Positions 20,641 through 33,535 of a stretch of 64,000 bases of DNA are shown here, piece by piece (position 1 is the stretch's first letter; every line of letters starts with the position of its first letter). The notes beneath the pieces are model-generated. The model was given only the letters and a program-made list of their open reading frames with translations. It had not been told where the DNA came from and did no database searches. A program made the position numbers and the translations under genes. Origin of the DNA: Simmondsia chinensis (taxonomy: Eukaryota; Streptophyta; Magnoliopsida; Caryophyllales; Simmondsiaceae); assembly GCA_018398585.1 (NCBI GenBank), contig JAGTTD010000010.1, positions 30,358,638-30,422,637 on the forward strand, in the 5' to 3' direction.

Positions 20641-21961
20641 AGGAGACAATGTGGATCGAATGCAAGATAATGGGTTGCAGTCGCTGCGCCAGCAACAACA
20701 ATAGCACGCACTGCGGCAACGCGTGTCACTGCTGCTGCCGAGACCGGACACGGCTTTTAGCGCAAGTGCAACTGCTTTTGATAGCCCCTTTGCTAGGCTT
20801 TCCAAGACTCAATATCAACAGTTGCTTGCCTTTCTCAGTAATGAGAATAGTTCTCCTTGTCTTCAAAAGACATTACTCTTGAAAATGTCTTACAAAGTAC
20901 TGGTTTTCATTGCAATTTACTTTCCGCAAGTAAGTCAACAAGAGATAGAAATTGTGCATTAACTTTCTTTCAAAAATTTTGTGTTATACAGGACCTTCAA
21001 TTGAGGAGGCTGATTGCAGTCAGTAGAGAGTGGGATGGGCCATACTACTTGGAATCACATGTGGGTCAAAGGGTTGCACATGCTCATAGTTCTACCAAGG
21101 AGACAATTTTGTGGCGTTGTAGGTTGGGCCACATTCTGTTTGCCAAGTTGCCTAGTTTTCTGAATTTCAATTTTCAAGTTGATGTTGATGTTGTTTGTTA
21201 TTCGGGTCATCAAACAAAGCAGACCTGTTTACCTTTCATTTTATCTGTTAGGAAAAATGTTGGATGTTTTGATTTGTAGCATTGTGACATTTGGGGTCCA
21301 TATCGGACTTTATCTATGACAGGCATCCGCTTCTTTCTTATGATTGTCCATGATTTTGGTAGAAGTACATGGATTTCCTTGAAGCGAGTCAAATCTCAGT
21401 CTCGCAAGATGCGTATGGATTTTTGTCAGTTTGCACAAACTCAGTACAATTCATAAGTTAAGCAAGTTAGAAGTGATAACAGCAGCGATTTTTTGTTTGG
21501 ACCACTACTAGAGTTTTATGCAGGGAAAGGAATTCAATTTCAAAATTCATGTAGAGACGCACCATAACACAATGGAGCAGTTGAAAGGAAGCATCGTCAC
21601 TTGTTGGAAGTTGCTTGTGCCCTCCGATTTGAAGCCAGCCTTCCTAAGCATTTTTGGGGAGAATGTGTGGTGATAACGGCATATTTGATCAATCTTATGC
21701 CCACTCTTTAGTTACAAAATTGCTCTCCTTATGAGGTACTTTTGGGGAAAGATTCCTTCTTATGGCCTTTTATGTGTCTTCGGTTGTTTGTGTTATGTTC
21801 ATTCAAAGGATCGTAATAAACTAGAGTATCGTGCTAATCAATGTGTTTTCATTGGGTACCCCCACGGGAAGAAGGGATACAAGGTGTTTTACTTGGACAA
21901 TAAGAAAATTGTCATTTCACGTGACGTTGTTTTTCATGAGGAGAGATTTCCATATCTTTAA
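20641..21961 (+). pseudogene. Unit 1 integrase region; protease active site deleted
   Basis: After the gag linker, the SSPC motif (20851) is joined almost directly to the segment DITLENVLQST (near 20870). The W-I-I-D-x-G-A-S-D-H-M protease core found in units 2-4 is missing, a deletion of roughly 190 bp. The gag-pre-integrase part is open at 20857-21279 (RRLIAVSREWD, CRLGHILFAKLP). Integrase DNA continues with stops to FHEERFPYL at 21961. Confidence 0.85.
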
Positions 21962-22080
21962 AAATAGGGGCAAAATCTTTATCAAGATAAATCAACACTT
22001 CTACCAAGATTTGTGGATAACCGTGTTACAAAGGGGACGTTCCCCACAAGTGCTACTGTGAGGGGGCGGAGGAAGTTGCG

Positions 22081-23870
22081 ATGGGTAGGCCGGTGCGTGC
22101 TCGTTCGACGCTGGTTAAATATCAAGATTATGTTTGTGACATTCCATCTTCCTTAGTCCATCCCCCCACTACCACTCCTTCGGCTAACTTAGGTATAAAA
22201 TTTCCTTTATCAAATTTTGTTTCAAATGCACAGTTTTCTAACTCACATTCAGCTTTTTTTTGGGGCCATCACATCTTGTGATGAACCAAAGCATTTTGCT
22301 TTGGTTGTTCAATTTTCTCATTGGAGAGAAGCGATGGAGATGGAAACTTCAGACTTAGAACAAAACAAGACTTGGAGTTTCAAAAACTTGCCATTGACCC
22401 AAAATGCATATACAAGATCAATTATAAGTCAGATATAGAGTCTAAATGGGTCTACAAGATCAATTATAAGTCAGATATAGAGTCTAAATGGGTCTACAAG
22501 ATCAATTATAAATCAGATGGGTCAATAGAGTGTTACAAGGGTTGTCTTGTAGCAAAGTACACTCAAGTTGAAGGTATAGATTACAATGATAGCTTTGCGC
22601 CCATAGCAAAACTCATAACTATTCGTCATGTCCTTGTAGTTGCAGCTGCCCGAAATTTGGTTATGCATCAATATGATGTAAATAATGCCTTTTTATATGG
22701 AGATTTAGGTGAGGAAGTTTATATGAAATTACCCCAAGATTTTGACAAAAGGCATGAAGGGAAAGTTTGTCGCTTGCGTAATTCACTTTATGGTTTAAAA
22801 CAAGCCTCTCGTAATCAGAATCAAATTTTTTTATTTTCCTCTCATAATGGAAATCAAAACTTTATTTATTTTCTCGCAAGTGTGTGATTTACTAAGTCTA
22901 AATTTGATTACTCGTTATTTAACTATTCGAACGGGTCGATTTTTACAAGTGTGTTAGTATATATTGATGATGTTATCGTAATAGGAAACGATATGCGCCA
23001 TATAGAAGATGTCAAAACCTCGCTTGATAATTGGAATAAAAAATTTGGGACTAGTTAAATTGTTCTAGGGATTGAGGTAGCTCATTCCAAAGAGGGTTTA
23101 GTTTTGAGCTAACGAAAATATGCGCTTAGCATTTTAAGTTAAGTCGGGCCCTTAGGTGCCAAGCCAATTTCTACACCTATCATTTAAAACCATGGTTCAA
23201 TTGATCTAGAAGGGGATCGTGTTGAGGAATCAGGTCGGTACCGATTTTTGGTAGGTACATTGCTTTATCTTACCGTTACCCGACCTAATATTTATTAAGC
23301 CAGTTTATGCACGATCCAAGAATTCCGCATGTAGAGTCCGCTTATCGTGTTCTTTGTTATGTTAAGGGCTCAACGGGTCAAGGATTGTTTCTTCCTCATA
23401 ATTGTGATTTTAATCTTCATGCATACTGTGATTTTATTAGGCAAGTTGTCCATTCACTAAACGGTCCACAACCGGGTTTGTTGTCTTTCTTGGTGACGCC
23501 CCAATTTTTTGGTGTTCCAAGAAACAATTAGTTTTTTCTCTTTCATCAATAGAAGCAGAGTACCGTGCGATTATTGTAGTAACTAGAGAATCGGTTTGGT
23601 TACGTGGACTTTCGTATGGCCTAAAGGTTAGAATTGATCAATCGGTTATATTATTTTGTGACAATCAAGCGGCTCTTCAGAATGCCTCCAATCCGGTTTT
23701 TCATGAAAAGACCAAACATATCAAAGTTGACTGTCATTTTGTTCGAGAACAGTTGGTGGGGAAGGAAATCTCAACATCCTACGTTCGCTCCATGGGTAAA
23801 GTGGTGGAAATTTTCACAAAAGACTCTTGGTTTTCTTCTATTTTCCACTTTTCTTCCCAAGTTGGGAATT
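22081..23870 (+). pseudogene. Unit 1 RT and RNase H with 42-bp triplication
   Basis: The RT frame 22321-22887 holds [20 protein letters not shown], the first catalytic Asp in [13 protein letters not shown] and [12 protein letters not shown]. The second catalytic box near 22957 reads LVYIDDVIV (family Y-V-D-D). Near 22400-22510 a 42-bp segment coding for [14 protein letters not shown] is repeated in tandem, in frame. RNase H pieces run from PHVESAYRVLCYVKGSTGQG (23331) to the end at about 23870, with stops between them. Confidence 0.88.
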
Positions 23871-23901
23871 GTTAATTTATATACTCCAACTTGAGAGGGA
23901 G

Positions 23902-24450
23902 TGTTAAAATTTAGGATTTATTTTAATTGCATTTTATTTATTTTTCATGTATTATTTCCTTTACATAATTATCTTAAATTAAATTAGGGTAGCACAAGGT
24001 TGGCGACCTCATTGGAAGTCCTTAGGTTGGGAGTACTCGGAAACCTGAAGGGGGAAGGCTATATACACCCACCCCCCCAAAGGCCGCGACCCTATGTAGG
24101 CGGGAGACCTTGGGGTACAAGGAACGTTGCTTTGTTGTTACCTTGAATTAAATTAGGATGGTTATTAGGTGTTTCATTTCCTAGTAGTAATCAAGTTTTT
24201 TTTTAAGGAAAATTAGGCTCCTCCTCTTCTCTTGCTTGTAACTACCGGCCCCCTTCTTCAATTGCCATGAATGGGTGTTTCATCTTCTAGCTTTGGATTC
24301 TACTCCAATGCAATAAGTGCCTTTCACTTCCTAGTATGATGTATTATAAATAGGTTTGGTTCTCCTGTTAATACAATAATCCAATTTCATATTTTAGGAA
24401 GTGCTCTTTTTTAGTTTACTTCTTCATCTTTGTCTTATTAATTTTTTACA
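23902..24450 (+). repeat. LTR B, shared by units 1 and 2, carrying a SINE
   Basis: Starts TGTTAAAATTTAGG after the purine tract CTTGAGAGGGAG and ends TTTTTTACA before the primer site TGGTATCAAAGCGG at 24451. It is 549 bp long because of the SINE insertion at 23989-24138 and its duplicated target. Its TATA box is TATAAATAGG near 24346. Confidence 0.92.
23989..24138 (+). mobile_element. Au-like SINE inserted in LTR B with 19-bp target duplication
   Basis: The flanks at 23970-23988 and 24139-24157 are TATCTTAAATTAAATTAGG and TACCTTGAATTAAATTAGG, 17 of 19 matching. The ~150-bp body starts AGCACAAGGTTGGCG (A-box-like region). It has a degenerate B box, GGTTGGGAGTACTCGG, at 24025-24040, then the Au-family-like GGGGGAAGGCT...ACACCC tail and GGCGGGAGACC, and ends TTTGTTGTT. 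Plant SINEs are transcribed by Pol III and moved by LINE enzymes. The boxes here are mutated, so it is probably silent. Confidence 0.75.
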
Positions 24451-25470
24451 TGGTATCAAAGCGGTTCCCACGTTTCTGCAGTAGCCAAGTTTGTGAGCCT
24501 TTTTTTTTTCACTTGCTTTTGCTTGTATTAATTTTGTGCATTGTTTTACAATGTATGAGGAAAACTCCAACTTCTAATAAAAATGTTGCACCAATTGTGG
24601 TTTCAAGGACAGTTCGTGACATGAACTCTCCCCATTATCTTCATCCCTCGGATCATTCGAGGCTTGTGTTTGGGCAAGATGTTTTCTCCGTACCAAATTT
24701 TTTGGCTTGGAGACCGTCAATTTTTAAAGTTTTTAAGAAAAAACTTAAAATAGGCTTTCTTGATGGATCAATTACGAAACTAAATGAAGATTCATCAGAT
24801 TTCGAGAATTGGAGTGCATGTGATTCAATGGTGTCTTCATGGCTTTCCAATTCCGTGTCTAAAAATATTAATGCTAGCGTCACATATTTTGAAACTTCGC
24901 GTGACATTTGGCTAGATTTAAATGAGCTTTTTTCTCAAGGGAATGTCCCACGTATTTATGAAGTCAGCATGTAATTTAACACTTAAAACAAGCTAACATG
25001 CCCATGTTTAATTATTTCACAAAATTTAGGTCATTGTGGGATGAACTTTACACTGTAATGGCCATATCCCCCGATACTTGTGGTTTTGCCTGTGCTTTTG
25101 TACCAATTAGAGATATGGGGAGAATCTTAAATTTATTAATGGGGTCGGATCCATCTTTTTCAACTGTGCATTCCCAACTAATGAACTCTAAAACTTTCCC
25201 AAATGTTGCAAGTTCATATTCAACACTTTGTGAGGAAGAGAAATAACAAAGTGTTGCCCCTAGTAGTGTTGTGGTCCGTGAAGCAACAACTTTTGTTGCA
25301 AAGGAAAATGCTATGGGTATAGGAGGAAATGCACCTTCTGACGGACAACCTCCAAATATTAATAATCCCTTGTCTTGCTGTCATTGTAAAAGATAAGGAC
25401 ATACAAGGGGGCGGTTCTATGAACTCATTGGTTGTCCCGCTGGGTGGAAACAATGTGGATCGAATGTCGA
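24451..25470 (+). pseudogene. Unit 2 gag with altered knuckle
   Basis: The primer site is at 24451. The gag frame begins at MRKTPTSNKNV (24557) and runs through SPHYLHPSDHSRL, FENWSACDSMVSSWL and DIWLDLNELFSQGNVPRIYE to a stop near 24974. It resumes at 24998-25246 (FRSLWDELYTVMAI, SFSTVHSQLMN). The knuckle near 25370-25425 reads CCHCKR, then a stop, then GHTRGRFYELIG, so the last Cys is Phe. Confidence 0.88.
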
Positions 25471-25699
25471 AAAACGAGTTGCAGAAGCTGTCGCACAGCC
25501 GCATTGCAAGTAGCAACAATAGCACACACTGCAGCAACACGCGCCGCTACTGTTGCCGGGACCAGACACGGCTTTTTGTGCAAGTACGAGAGCTTCTAAC
25601 AGCCCCAATGCCGGGTTTTTCGGGACCAATTATCAACGTTTGCTTTCCCTTCTCAGTAAAAAGAATAGGTCTCCTTGTGTTAAACTTAACAGGTTAGGT

Positions 25700-26980
25700 A
25701 CTTGAGTAATAATGGTTGGATTATTGATATTGCTACTTCCGACCATATGGTCAGCTTAGATTATGCTCTAGACGATGTTTTTAACTACAAAGTGATTAAA
25801 CCAATCAAGCTTCCGAATGGGTCAACATTACCTGTTTTGCATTATCTGTCTTACAAATTCCCTGTTTTCATTGCAATTTACTTTCCACAAGTTAGTTGAC
25901 AAGAGAGAGAAATTACGTATTAACTTTCTTTCAAAAATTTTGTGTAATATAGGACCTTCAATCGAGGAGGCTGATTGGAGTTGATAAAGAGTGGGATGAG
26001 CTACACTACTTGGAGTCAAATGTGGGTCCGAGGGTTGCACATGCTCGTGATTCTACAAAGGAGACGATTTTGTGTCATTGCGGGGTGAGCCACATTTCGT
26101 TTGCCAAGTTGCCCAATTTTCAGAATTTGAAATTTCAAGTTGATGTTGATGGTGTTTGTGACTTGTGTCAGCGATCAAAGAACTCTCTTTTACCTTTCCC
26201 TTTACCTATTAGCAAAGCTATTGGATGTTTGAGTTTTGTTGCAATGTGACATTTGGGGTTCGTATCGGACCTTATCAATGACAGGCACCCGCTTCTTTCT
26301 TACGCGTGCCGATCATTTTAGTAGATATACATGGGCCCAGTTGATGTGAGACAAATCTCAGTCTCATAAGATGCCTATGGATTTCTATTAATTTATGCAA
26401 ACAAAGTACAATTCACAAGGTATGCACATTAGATGTGATAATGGTATCGAATCTTTGTTTGGACCACTACTTGAGTATCATGCGGGGAAAGGAATTCAAG
26501 TTCAAAATTTGTGTAGAGATGCACCAAACCAAATGGTGTGGCTAAAAGGAAGCATCGTCACTTGTTGGAAGTTGCTCGTGGCCACCAATTTGAAACCCGC
26601 CTTCCTAAGCATTTTTGGGGAGAATGTGTGTTGACAGCACCATATTTGGTCAATCTTATGTCCACTCCTCGGTTGTAAAATAGCTCTCCTTATGAGATAC
26701 TTTCTGGGAAGATTCTTTCTTATGGTCATTTACGTATCTTTGGTTGTTTGTGTTATGTTCATTCAAAGGATTGTGATAAATTTGAGTATCGTGCTAATTG
26801 ACATGTTTTCATTAGGTACCCTCATGGGAAGTAGAGTTACAAGGTGTATAATTTGGACAATAAGAAAATTGTCATTTCACGTGATGTTGATTTTCATGAG
26901 GAGACATTTCCTGATCTTTAAATACAGGGTTAAAATGTTTATCAAGATGAATCGGCATTTCTACCAAGATTGTTAAATAA
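25700..26980 (+). pseudogene. Unit 2 protease and integrase
   Basis: The protease core at 25711-25760 reads WIIDIATSDHMVSLDYALDD: the catalytic Asp is present but the Gly after D-x is Ala and the next Ala is Thr. KLPNGSTLPVLH follows. Integrase pieces are HCGVSHISFAKLPNFQNL (26076-26130), HIRCDNGIESLFGPLLEY (26426-26480, second Asp present) and the terminal FHEETFPDL-like segment near 26920. Frames are broken throughout. Confidence 0.87.
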
Positions 26981-27339
26981 TGGTGTTACGGAGGAAATGT
27001 TCCCCACACGTGTGGCAGTACCACCACTGCAGAATGGTGATGCTACCACTATCACTGACTGACACCAAGAAGAGGGTGTCGGTCAGCCTATGGTTGACCA
27101 AGAGGGGGAGGAGGCAGTTGCGATGGGTAGGCCGGTGCGTGCTCATTGAATGCCGGTTAAATATCAAGATTACATTTGTAAAATTCCATCTTCGTTAGCC
27201 CATACTGCCACTACAAAGCCTTCGGCTAACTCAGGTATAAAATATCCTTTATCAAATTTATTTTCAAATGCATAGTTTTCTAACTCACATTTAGCTTTTC
27301 TTGGGGCCATCACATCTCATGATGAGTCAAAGTATTTTG

Positions 27340-28840
27340 CTCAGGTGCTACAATTATGTCATTGGAGAGAAGTGAGGAGAAGGAAAATTCAGCATTAGAA
27401 TAAAAAAAGGGCTTGAAGTTTGTAAAGCTTGCCACCTGAAAAACGAGACATTGGCTCGAAATGGGTATACAAGATCAAGTATAAATCAGATGGGTCGATA
27501 GAGCATTACAGGGCTCATCTTGTTGCAAAAGAGTACACTCAGGTTGAAGGTATAGATTACCATGACACTTTTGCACCCGTAGCGAAACTTGTGGCTGTTC
27601 ATTGTGTTCTTGCAGTTACAGCTGCTAGAAATTGAGGGGTACATCAATTGGATGTCAATAGCACCTTTTTAAATGAAGATTTGGATAAGGAAGTTTATAT
27701 GAAATTACCCCATGGTTTGAGAAAAGGCATGAGGGGAAGGTTTGTCGCATGCGTAGGTCACTTTATGTTTAAAACAAGCGTCTCGCAATTGGAATAAAAA
27801 ATTTGTTTCTTTTCTTACAAGTGTGGGTTTTACTCAGTCTAAATCCGATTACTCATTATTTACCTATTCGAACGGGTCAATTTTTACTAGTGTGTTAGTA
27901 GGTGTTGATGATGTTATCATAACATGAAATGATATGCGTCATATAGAAGATGTCAAAACCTTGCTTGATTACAGATTTGGAGTGAAGAATTTGGGACCGG
28001 TTAAGTTATTTTAGGGCTTGAGATAGCTTTTTCCAAAGAAGGTTTAGTTTTGAGTCAACGAAAATATGTGCATGACATTTTAAGTGAAGCCGAGCTCTTA
28101 GGTGCCAAGGCGATTCCTACACCTATTGTTCAAAACCATGGTTCAATTTATCTAGAAGGGGTCACGTCGAGGAACCGGGTCGGTACTGACGTTTGGTAGG
28201 TAGATTGCTTTTATCTTACCATTACCCGACCTAATATTTTTTATGCTTTAAGGATATTAAGTCAGTTTGTGCACGATCTAAGAATTCCGCATTTAGAGGC
28301 CGCTTATCGTGTTCTTTGTTGTGTTAAGGCTCACATGGTCAAGGATTGTTTCTTCCTCTAAATTACGATTTTAATTTCGTGCATGCTGTGATGGTTATTG
28401 GGCAGGTTGTCCATCTACTAGATGGTCCACGATCATGTTTGTTGTCTTTCTTGGTGACGCCCCAAATTCGTGGCATTCTTTTGTTGTTTCTCGTTCTTTA
28501 GTGGAAGCAGAGTACCGTGCCAAGGCTTCAGTAACTAGTGATTTGGTTGGTTCTGTAGAATCCTGTGCAACCTAAAGGTTAGAATTGATCAACCGGCTAT
28601 TCTATTTTGTGACAACCAAGCGGCTCTTCACATTGCCTCCAATCCGTTTTTCTATGAAAGTACCAAACATATTGAATTTGACTGTTATTTTCATCAAGAA
28701 AAGTTGGCAGCCAAGGAAATCACAACATCCTATGTTCGGTCTATGGGTCAAGTGGCGGATATTTTCATAATGGCTCTTGGTTTTTCTCTGTTTTCCACTT
28801 TTCTTCCAAAGTATGGCATTGTTAATTTATATGCTCTAAC
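27340..28840 (+). pseudogene. Unit 2 RT and RNase H
   Basis: An open piece at 27429-27635 carries [20 protein letters not shown] and [21 protein letters not shown]. After a TGA near 27635 the DNA continues with QLDVNSTFLNEDL, and the second catalytic box near 27905 reads GVDDVII (Tyr lost). RNase H similarity runs from 28250 to about 28835 with DNQAALHIAS-like sequence at 28605-28640. It ends in the purine tract CTTGAGGGGAAG. Confidence 0.87.
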
Positions 28841-28851
28841 TTGAGGGGAAG

Positions 28852-29229
28852 TGTTCAAATTTAAGATTTATTTTAATCGTATTTTATTTTTTATTTTTTT
28901 TTGCTTTGATGTATTGACCTTGAATTTAAATTAGGATAATTACTAGGTGTTTTATTTCTTAGTAGTAATTAAGTTTATTTTATGAGGACTATTAAGCTCC
29001 TCCTCTTCTCTCGCTTACAACTACTGGCCCCCTTTTTCACTTTCCATGAATAGGGTGTTTCGTCTTTTAACTTTCGATTCTCCTCCAATGGAGTGAGTGC
29101 TTTTCATTTCCTAGTATGATGTATTATTAAAAGGTTGGTTCTCGTGTTAATACAATCATCCAGTTTCATATTTTGGGAAGTGTCCTCTTTTAATTTACTT
29201 CTTCATCTTTGTTTTGTTAATTTTTTCCA
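28852..29229 (+). repeat. LTR C, shared by units 2 and 3
   Basis: It is 378 bp, starting TGTTCAAATTTAAG after CTTGAGGGGAAG and ending TTTTTTCCA before the primer site TGCTACCAGAGCG at 29230. The TATA box has decayed to TATTATTAAAAGG near 29130. Confidence 0.9.
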
Positions 29230-29363
29230 TGCTACCAGAGCGAGTTTAGATCCAGAATTCCTCTTGCTGTACTAAGTTTCTGTAGCAGCCACGTTTGCGA
29301 GCCAATTTTATTTCTTTTTATTACTTGTTTTTGCTTGTGTTAATTTTTTCGTATTATTATACA

Positions 29364-30260
29364 ATGTATGAGCAAAACTCTACTCAAACTTCTAATCAAA
29401 ATGTTACGCCAATTGTGGGTTTAGGGGGAGTTCCCGGCGTGAACTATGTATTATCTTCACCCCTCGGATCATCTGCGGCTTGTGTTTGCGCAAGATGATT
29501 TGATCGGACTAATTTTTCCGGCTTGGGAACGGTCTATTTTTTAAGTTTTTAAGGCAAAACATAAAATTGGCTTTCTTGATGGATCAATTACGAAGCTAGA
29601 TGAAGATTTATTGGATTTTGAGAATCAAAGTGCATGAGATTCAATGGTGTCTTCATGGCTTTCCAATTCCGTGTCTAAGGAAATTAATGCTAGCGTGGTA
29701 GATTTTGAAACTTTGCATGACATTTTGCTAGATTTAAGGGAGCGTTTTCTCAACGGACTGTCCCACGTATTTACGAAATTAAGCGCGAAATTTAACACTT
29801 AAAACAAGCTAACATGCCCATTTTTTTTTTTTTATTATTTCACGAAATTGAGGTCATTGTGGGATGAACTTTACACTCCAATGGCTGTACCCCCTTGTAC
29901 TTGCGGTTCCACCCACGCTTTTTCACAAATTAGATATATGACAAGGATCCTAGATTTATGGATGGGTTTGGATTCGTCTTTTTTAACTGTGCATTCCCAA
30001 CTAATGAACACTAAACCTCTCCCTAATGTTGCAAATGCATATTCAACACTTTGTCAGGAAGAGAAACAATAATGTATTACCTCTAGTAGTGTTGTGGTCC
30101 CTGAAGCAACGGCTCTCATTGAAAAGGGAAATATTGTGTGTATGGGAGGAAATGTGCCCTCTAATGAGGAACCACTAAAATATAACAATCGCTTATCTTT
30201 CTCTCATCGTAAAAGACTGGGACATACAGCGAAATGTCGCTATAAACTTTTTTGTTAACT
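29364..30260 (+). pseudogene. Unit 3 gag, knuckle lost
   Basis: MYEQNSTQTSNQNV opens at 29364. The rest shows DNA-level identity to the other gags, with many stops after 29498. An open piece at 29848-30072 covers RSLWDELYTPMAV and LLTVHSQLMNTK-like sequence. At 30190-30240 the knuckle reads SFSHRKRLGHTAKC, so two of three Cys are replaced. Confidence 0.85.
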
Positions 30261-30504
30261 CGTCAAGTGGAAAAAATGTGGATCGAATGCTGGACAATGA
30301 GTTGCAATAGCTGTCCCACAACAACATGCATTAGAGCAGGACGTGTCACTGCTGCAGTCGGGACTAAACACGCCATTTGGTACAGGTCCGAGTTCTTCTA
30401 ACAACCCCATTGGTGGGCTTTTCGGGACTCAGGATCAACAGTTGCTTGCTCTTCTCAGTAACGTGAATAGTTCTCCTTGTGTTAACTTAACAGGCTAGGC
30501 ATAG

Positions 30505-31740
30505 TTTAGAAATAATGTTTGGATTACTGATTTTGGTGCTTCCAACCATATGATCAGTTCAGATTATGCTCTAGACAATATTTTTGACAACAAAGTGATT
30601 AAACCAATCAAGCTTCCGAATGGGTCAACATGACATGTTTCGCATGTTGGTCGAGCCTTGATATCAAAAGATATTAGTCTTGACGATGTCTTACAAATTT
30701 CTGATATTCATGGCAATTTACCTTCAGCAAGTAAGTTGACAAGAAATAAAAATTGTGCATTAACTTTCTTTCCAAAATTTTGTTCAATACCAAACCTTCA
30801 GTCGAGGAGGCTGATTGCAGTCGATGGAGAGCAGGATGAGCTACACTATTTGGTGTCACATGTGGGTCTGAGAGTTGCACGTTCTCATGGTTCTACAAAG
30901 GAGAAAATTTTGTGGCATCGTAGATTTAGCAGCTTTCCCTTTGCCAAGTCGCGTAGTTTTCAGAATTTGAATTTTCAAGTTGATATTAATGTTGTTTGTG
31001 ACTTGTGTCATCGAGCATAGTCGACTCGTTTACCTTTCCCTTTACTTGTTTGCAAAATTGTTGGATGTTTTGATTTGTTGGGGACCATATCAGACTATAT
31101 CTATGACAGGCGCCCACTTCTTTCGTACAAATTGTCGATGATTTTAGTAGTTGTATAAAGGTTTACTTTCTGCGAAACAAATCTCAGTCTCACAAGATGC
31201 TTATGAATTTTTGTCAATTTGTACAAACTCGGTACGATTCACAAGTTAAGCAAGTTAGAAGTTATAATGGTAGCAAATCTTTGTTTGGACCACCACTTGA
31301 GTTTTATGCAGGGAAAGGAATTGAAGTTTAGAGATACACCACAACAAAATGGTGTGGTTGAAAGGACGCATCTCGTGCCTTCCGATTTGAAGCCAACCTT
31401 CCTAAACATTTTTGGGGGGAATATGTGTTGATAATGGCATATTTGATCAATCTTAAGGCCACTTCTCAGTTGCAAAATCGCTTTCCTTATGAGGTGCTTT
31501 TTGTGGAAGATTCCTTCTTATGGTCTTTTATGTGTCTTTGGTTGTTTGTGTTATGTTCATTCAATGGATCGTGATAAACTAAAGTATTGTGCCAATCGAC
31601 GTGTTTTCATTGGGCACCCTCATGAGAAGAAGGGTTACAAGGCATACGACTTGGACAATAAGATAATTGTCATTTCACCGTGACAATTTTTTTTTGGGGA
31701 GCGATTTCCATATCTTGAAAAACAGGGTCAAAATATTTAT
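30505..31740 (+). pseudogene. Unit 3 protease and integrase
   Basis: The protease core near 30520-30560 reads WITDFGASNHMISSDYALDN, which keeps D-x-G-A-S although neighbouring residues differ. The frame 30658-31020 holds the gag-pre-integrase part (DISLDDVLQISDIHGNLPSA, RRLIAVDGEQDE). Integrase follows with stops and a deletion around 31070. A later piece at 31489-31683 carries GLLCVFGCLCYVHSMDRDKL and HPHEKKGYKAYDLDNK. Confidence 0.86.
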
Positions 31741-32039
31741 CAAGACAAACCGGCATTTCTACGAAGATTTGTGGATAACGGTGTTACGACGGGGACGTTC
31801 CCCACACGTGCCATCGGGAGGGGGAGGAGGAAGTTGCAATGGGTAGGCCGGTGCATGCTAGTTCGATGCCGCTTAAATATCAAGATTATATATGTGACAT
31901 TCCTTGTTCGTTAGCCCATCCCCCCACTACCACTCCTTCGGCTAACTTAGGTATAAAATATCCTTTATCAATTTTTTTTTCAAATGCATAGTTTTCTAAC
32001 TCATATTCACCTTTTCTTGGGGCCATCACATCTTCTTAT

Positions 32040-33525
32040 TAGCCAAAGTATTTTGCTCCGGCTCTCATTGGAGAGAAATGATGGAGATGGAAATTTCAGC
32101 ATTAGAACAAAAAAAGACTGGGAGTTTCGAAAACTAGCCATTGACTCGAAATGAGTATACAAGATCAAGTATAAATCAGATGGGTCGATAGAGCATTACA
32201 AGGCTCGTCTTATTGCAAAAGGGTACACTCCGGTTAAAGGTATGGATTACCGTGATAGTTTTGCGCCTGTAGCAAAACTCCTAACTATTCCTTGTGTTCT
32301 TGCAGTTGCAGCTGCCCGAAATTTTGTTATACATCAATTGGATGTCAATAATACCTTTTTACATGGAGATTTATCTAAGGACATTTATATGAAATTACCC
32401 CAAGGTTCTGAGAAAAGTCCTGAGGGGATGGTTTGCTGCTTGCGTAAGTCACTTTATGGTTTAAAACAAGCCTTTCATAATTAGAATAAAAAATTTGTTT
32501 CCTTTCACACAAGTGTAGGGTTTACTCAGTCTAAACCCGATTAGTCGTTATTTACCTATTCAATAGGTCAATTTTTACAAGTGTATTAGTATATGTTGAT
32601 GATGTTATCGTAAGAGGAAACAATATCGTCATATAGAAGATGTCAAACCCTCGCTTGATAACAAATTTGGAATAAAGAATTTTGGACCGGTTAAGTTTTT
32701 ATAGGGATTGAGGTAACTCTTTCCAAAGAGGGTTTAGTTTTGAGTCGATGAAAACATGTGCTTGACTTTTTAAGTGAAGTCGAGCACTTAGGTGCCAAGC
32801 CGGTTTCTACACCTATCGTTTAAAACAATGTGTTAATTGATCTGAAAGGGGATCGTGTTGAAGAATCAAGTCGATACCGAATTTTGGTCAGTACATTGCT
32901 GACCTAATATTTGTTATGATGTACAGATATTAAGTCAGTTTATGCATGATCCAATAATTCCGCATTTAGAGACCACTTATCATGTTCTTCGTTATGTTAA
33001 GGGCTCAATGGGTCCAGGATTGTTTCTTCCTTATAATTTGAATTTAATCGTCGTGCATGCTGTGGTATTTATTAGGCAGGTTATCCATTCACTAAACGTT
33101 CCACGACCGAGTTTGTTGTCTTTCTTCGTGAGGGCCCAATTTTGTGGCGTTTCAAGAAACAATTAGTTTTTTCTCGGTCTTCAGCGGAAGCAGAGTGCCG
33201 TGCCATGGATACAGTAACTAGTGAATCAGTTGGGTTCCGTACACTTTTGTGGGATCTAAAGGTTAGAATTGGTCAATCAGCTATTTGATTCTGTGACAAC
33301 AAGGCGACTCTTCGCAATTCCTCCAATCTGGTTTTCAATGAAAGGACCAAACATATCACAGTTGACTGTCATTTTGTTAGACAAAAGTTGGTAGCCAAGA
33401 AAATCTCAACGTCCTACTTTCGCTCCATGGGTAAAGTTGCAGAAATTTTTACAAAGGCTCTAGGCTTTCTTCTATTTTCATCTTTTCTTCCCAAGTTGGG
33501 CATTGTTAATTTATATGCTCTAACT
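32040..33525 (+). pseudogene. Unit 3 RT and RNase H
   Basis: The open piece 32242-32484 contains [34 protein letters not shown] and [12 protein letters not shown]. Near 32587 the box VLVYVDDVIV is intact at the residue level. RNase H runs 32935-33500 with deletions (for example around 32900). The unit ends in CTTGAGGGGAAA before LTR D. Confidence 0.87.
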
Positions 33526-33535
33526 TGAGGGGAAA

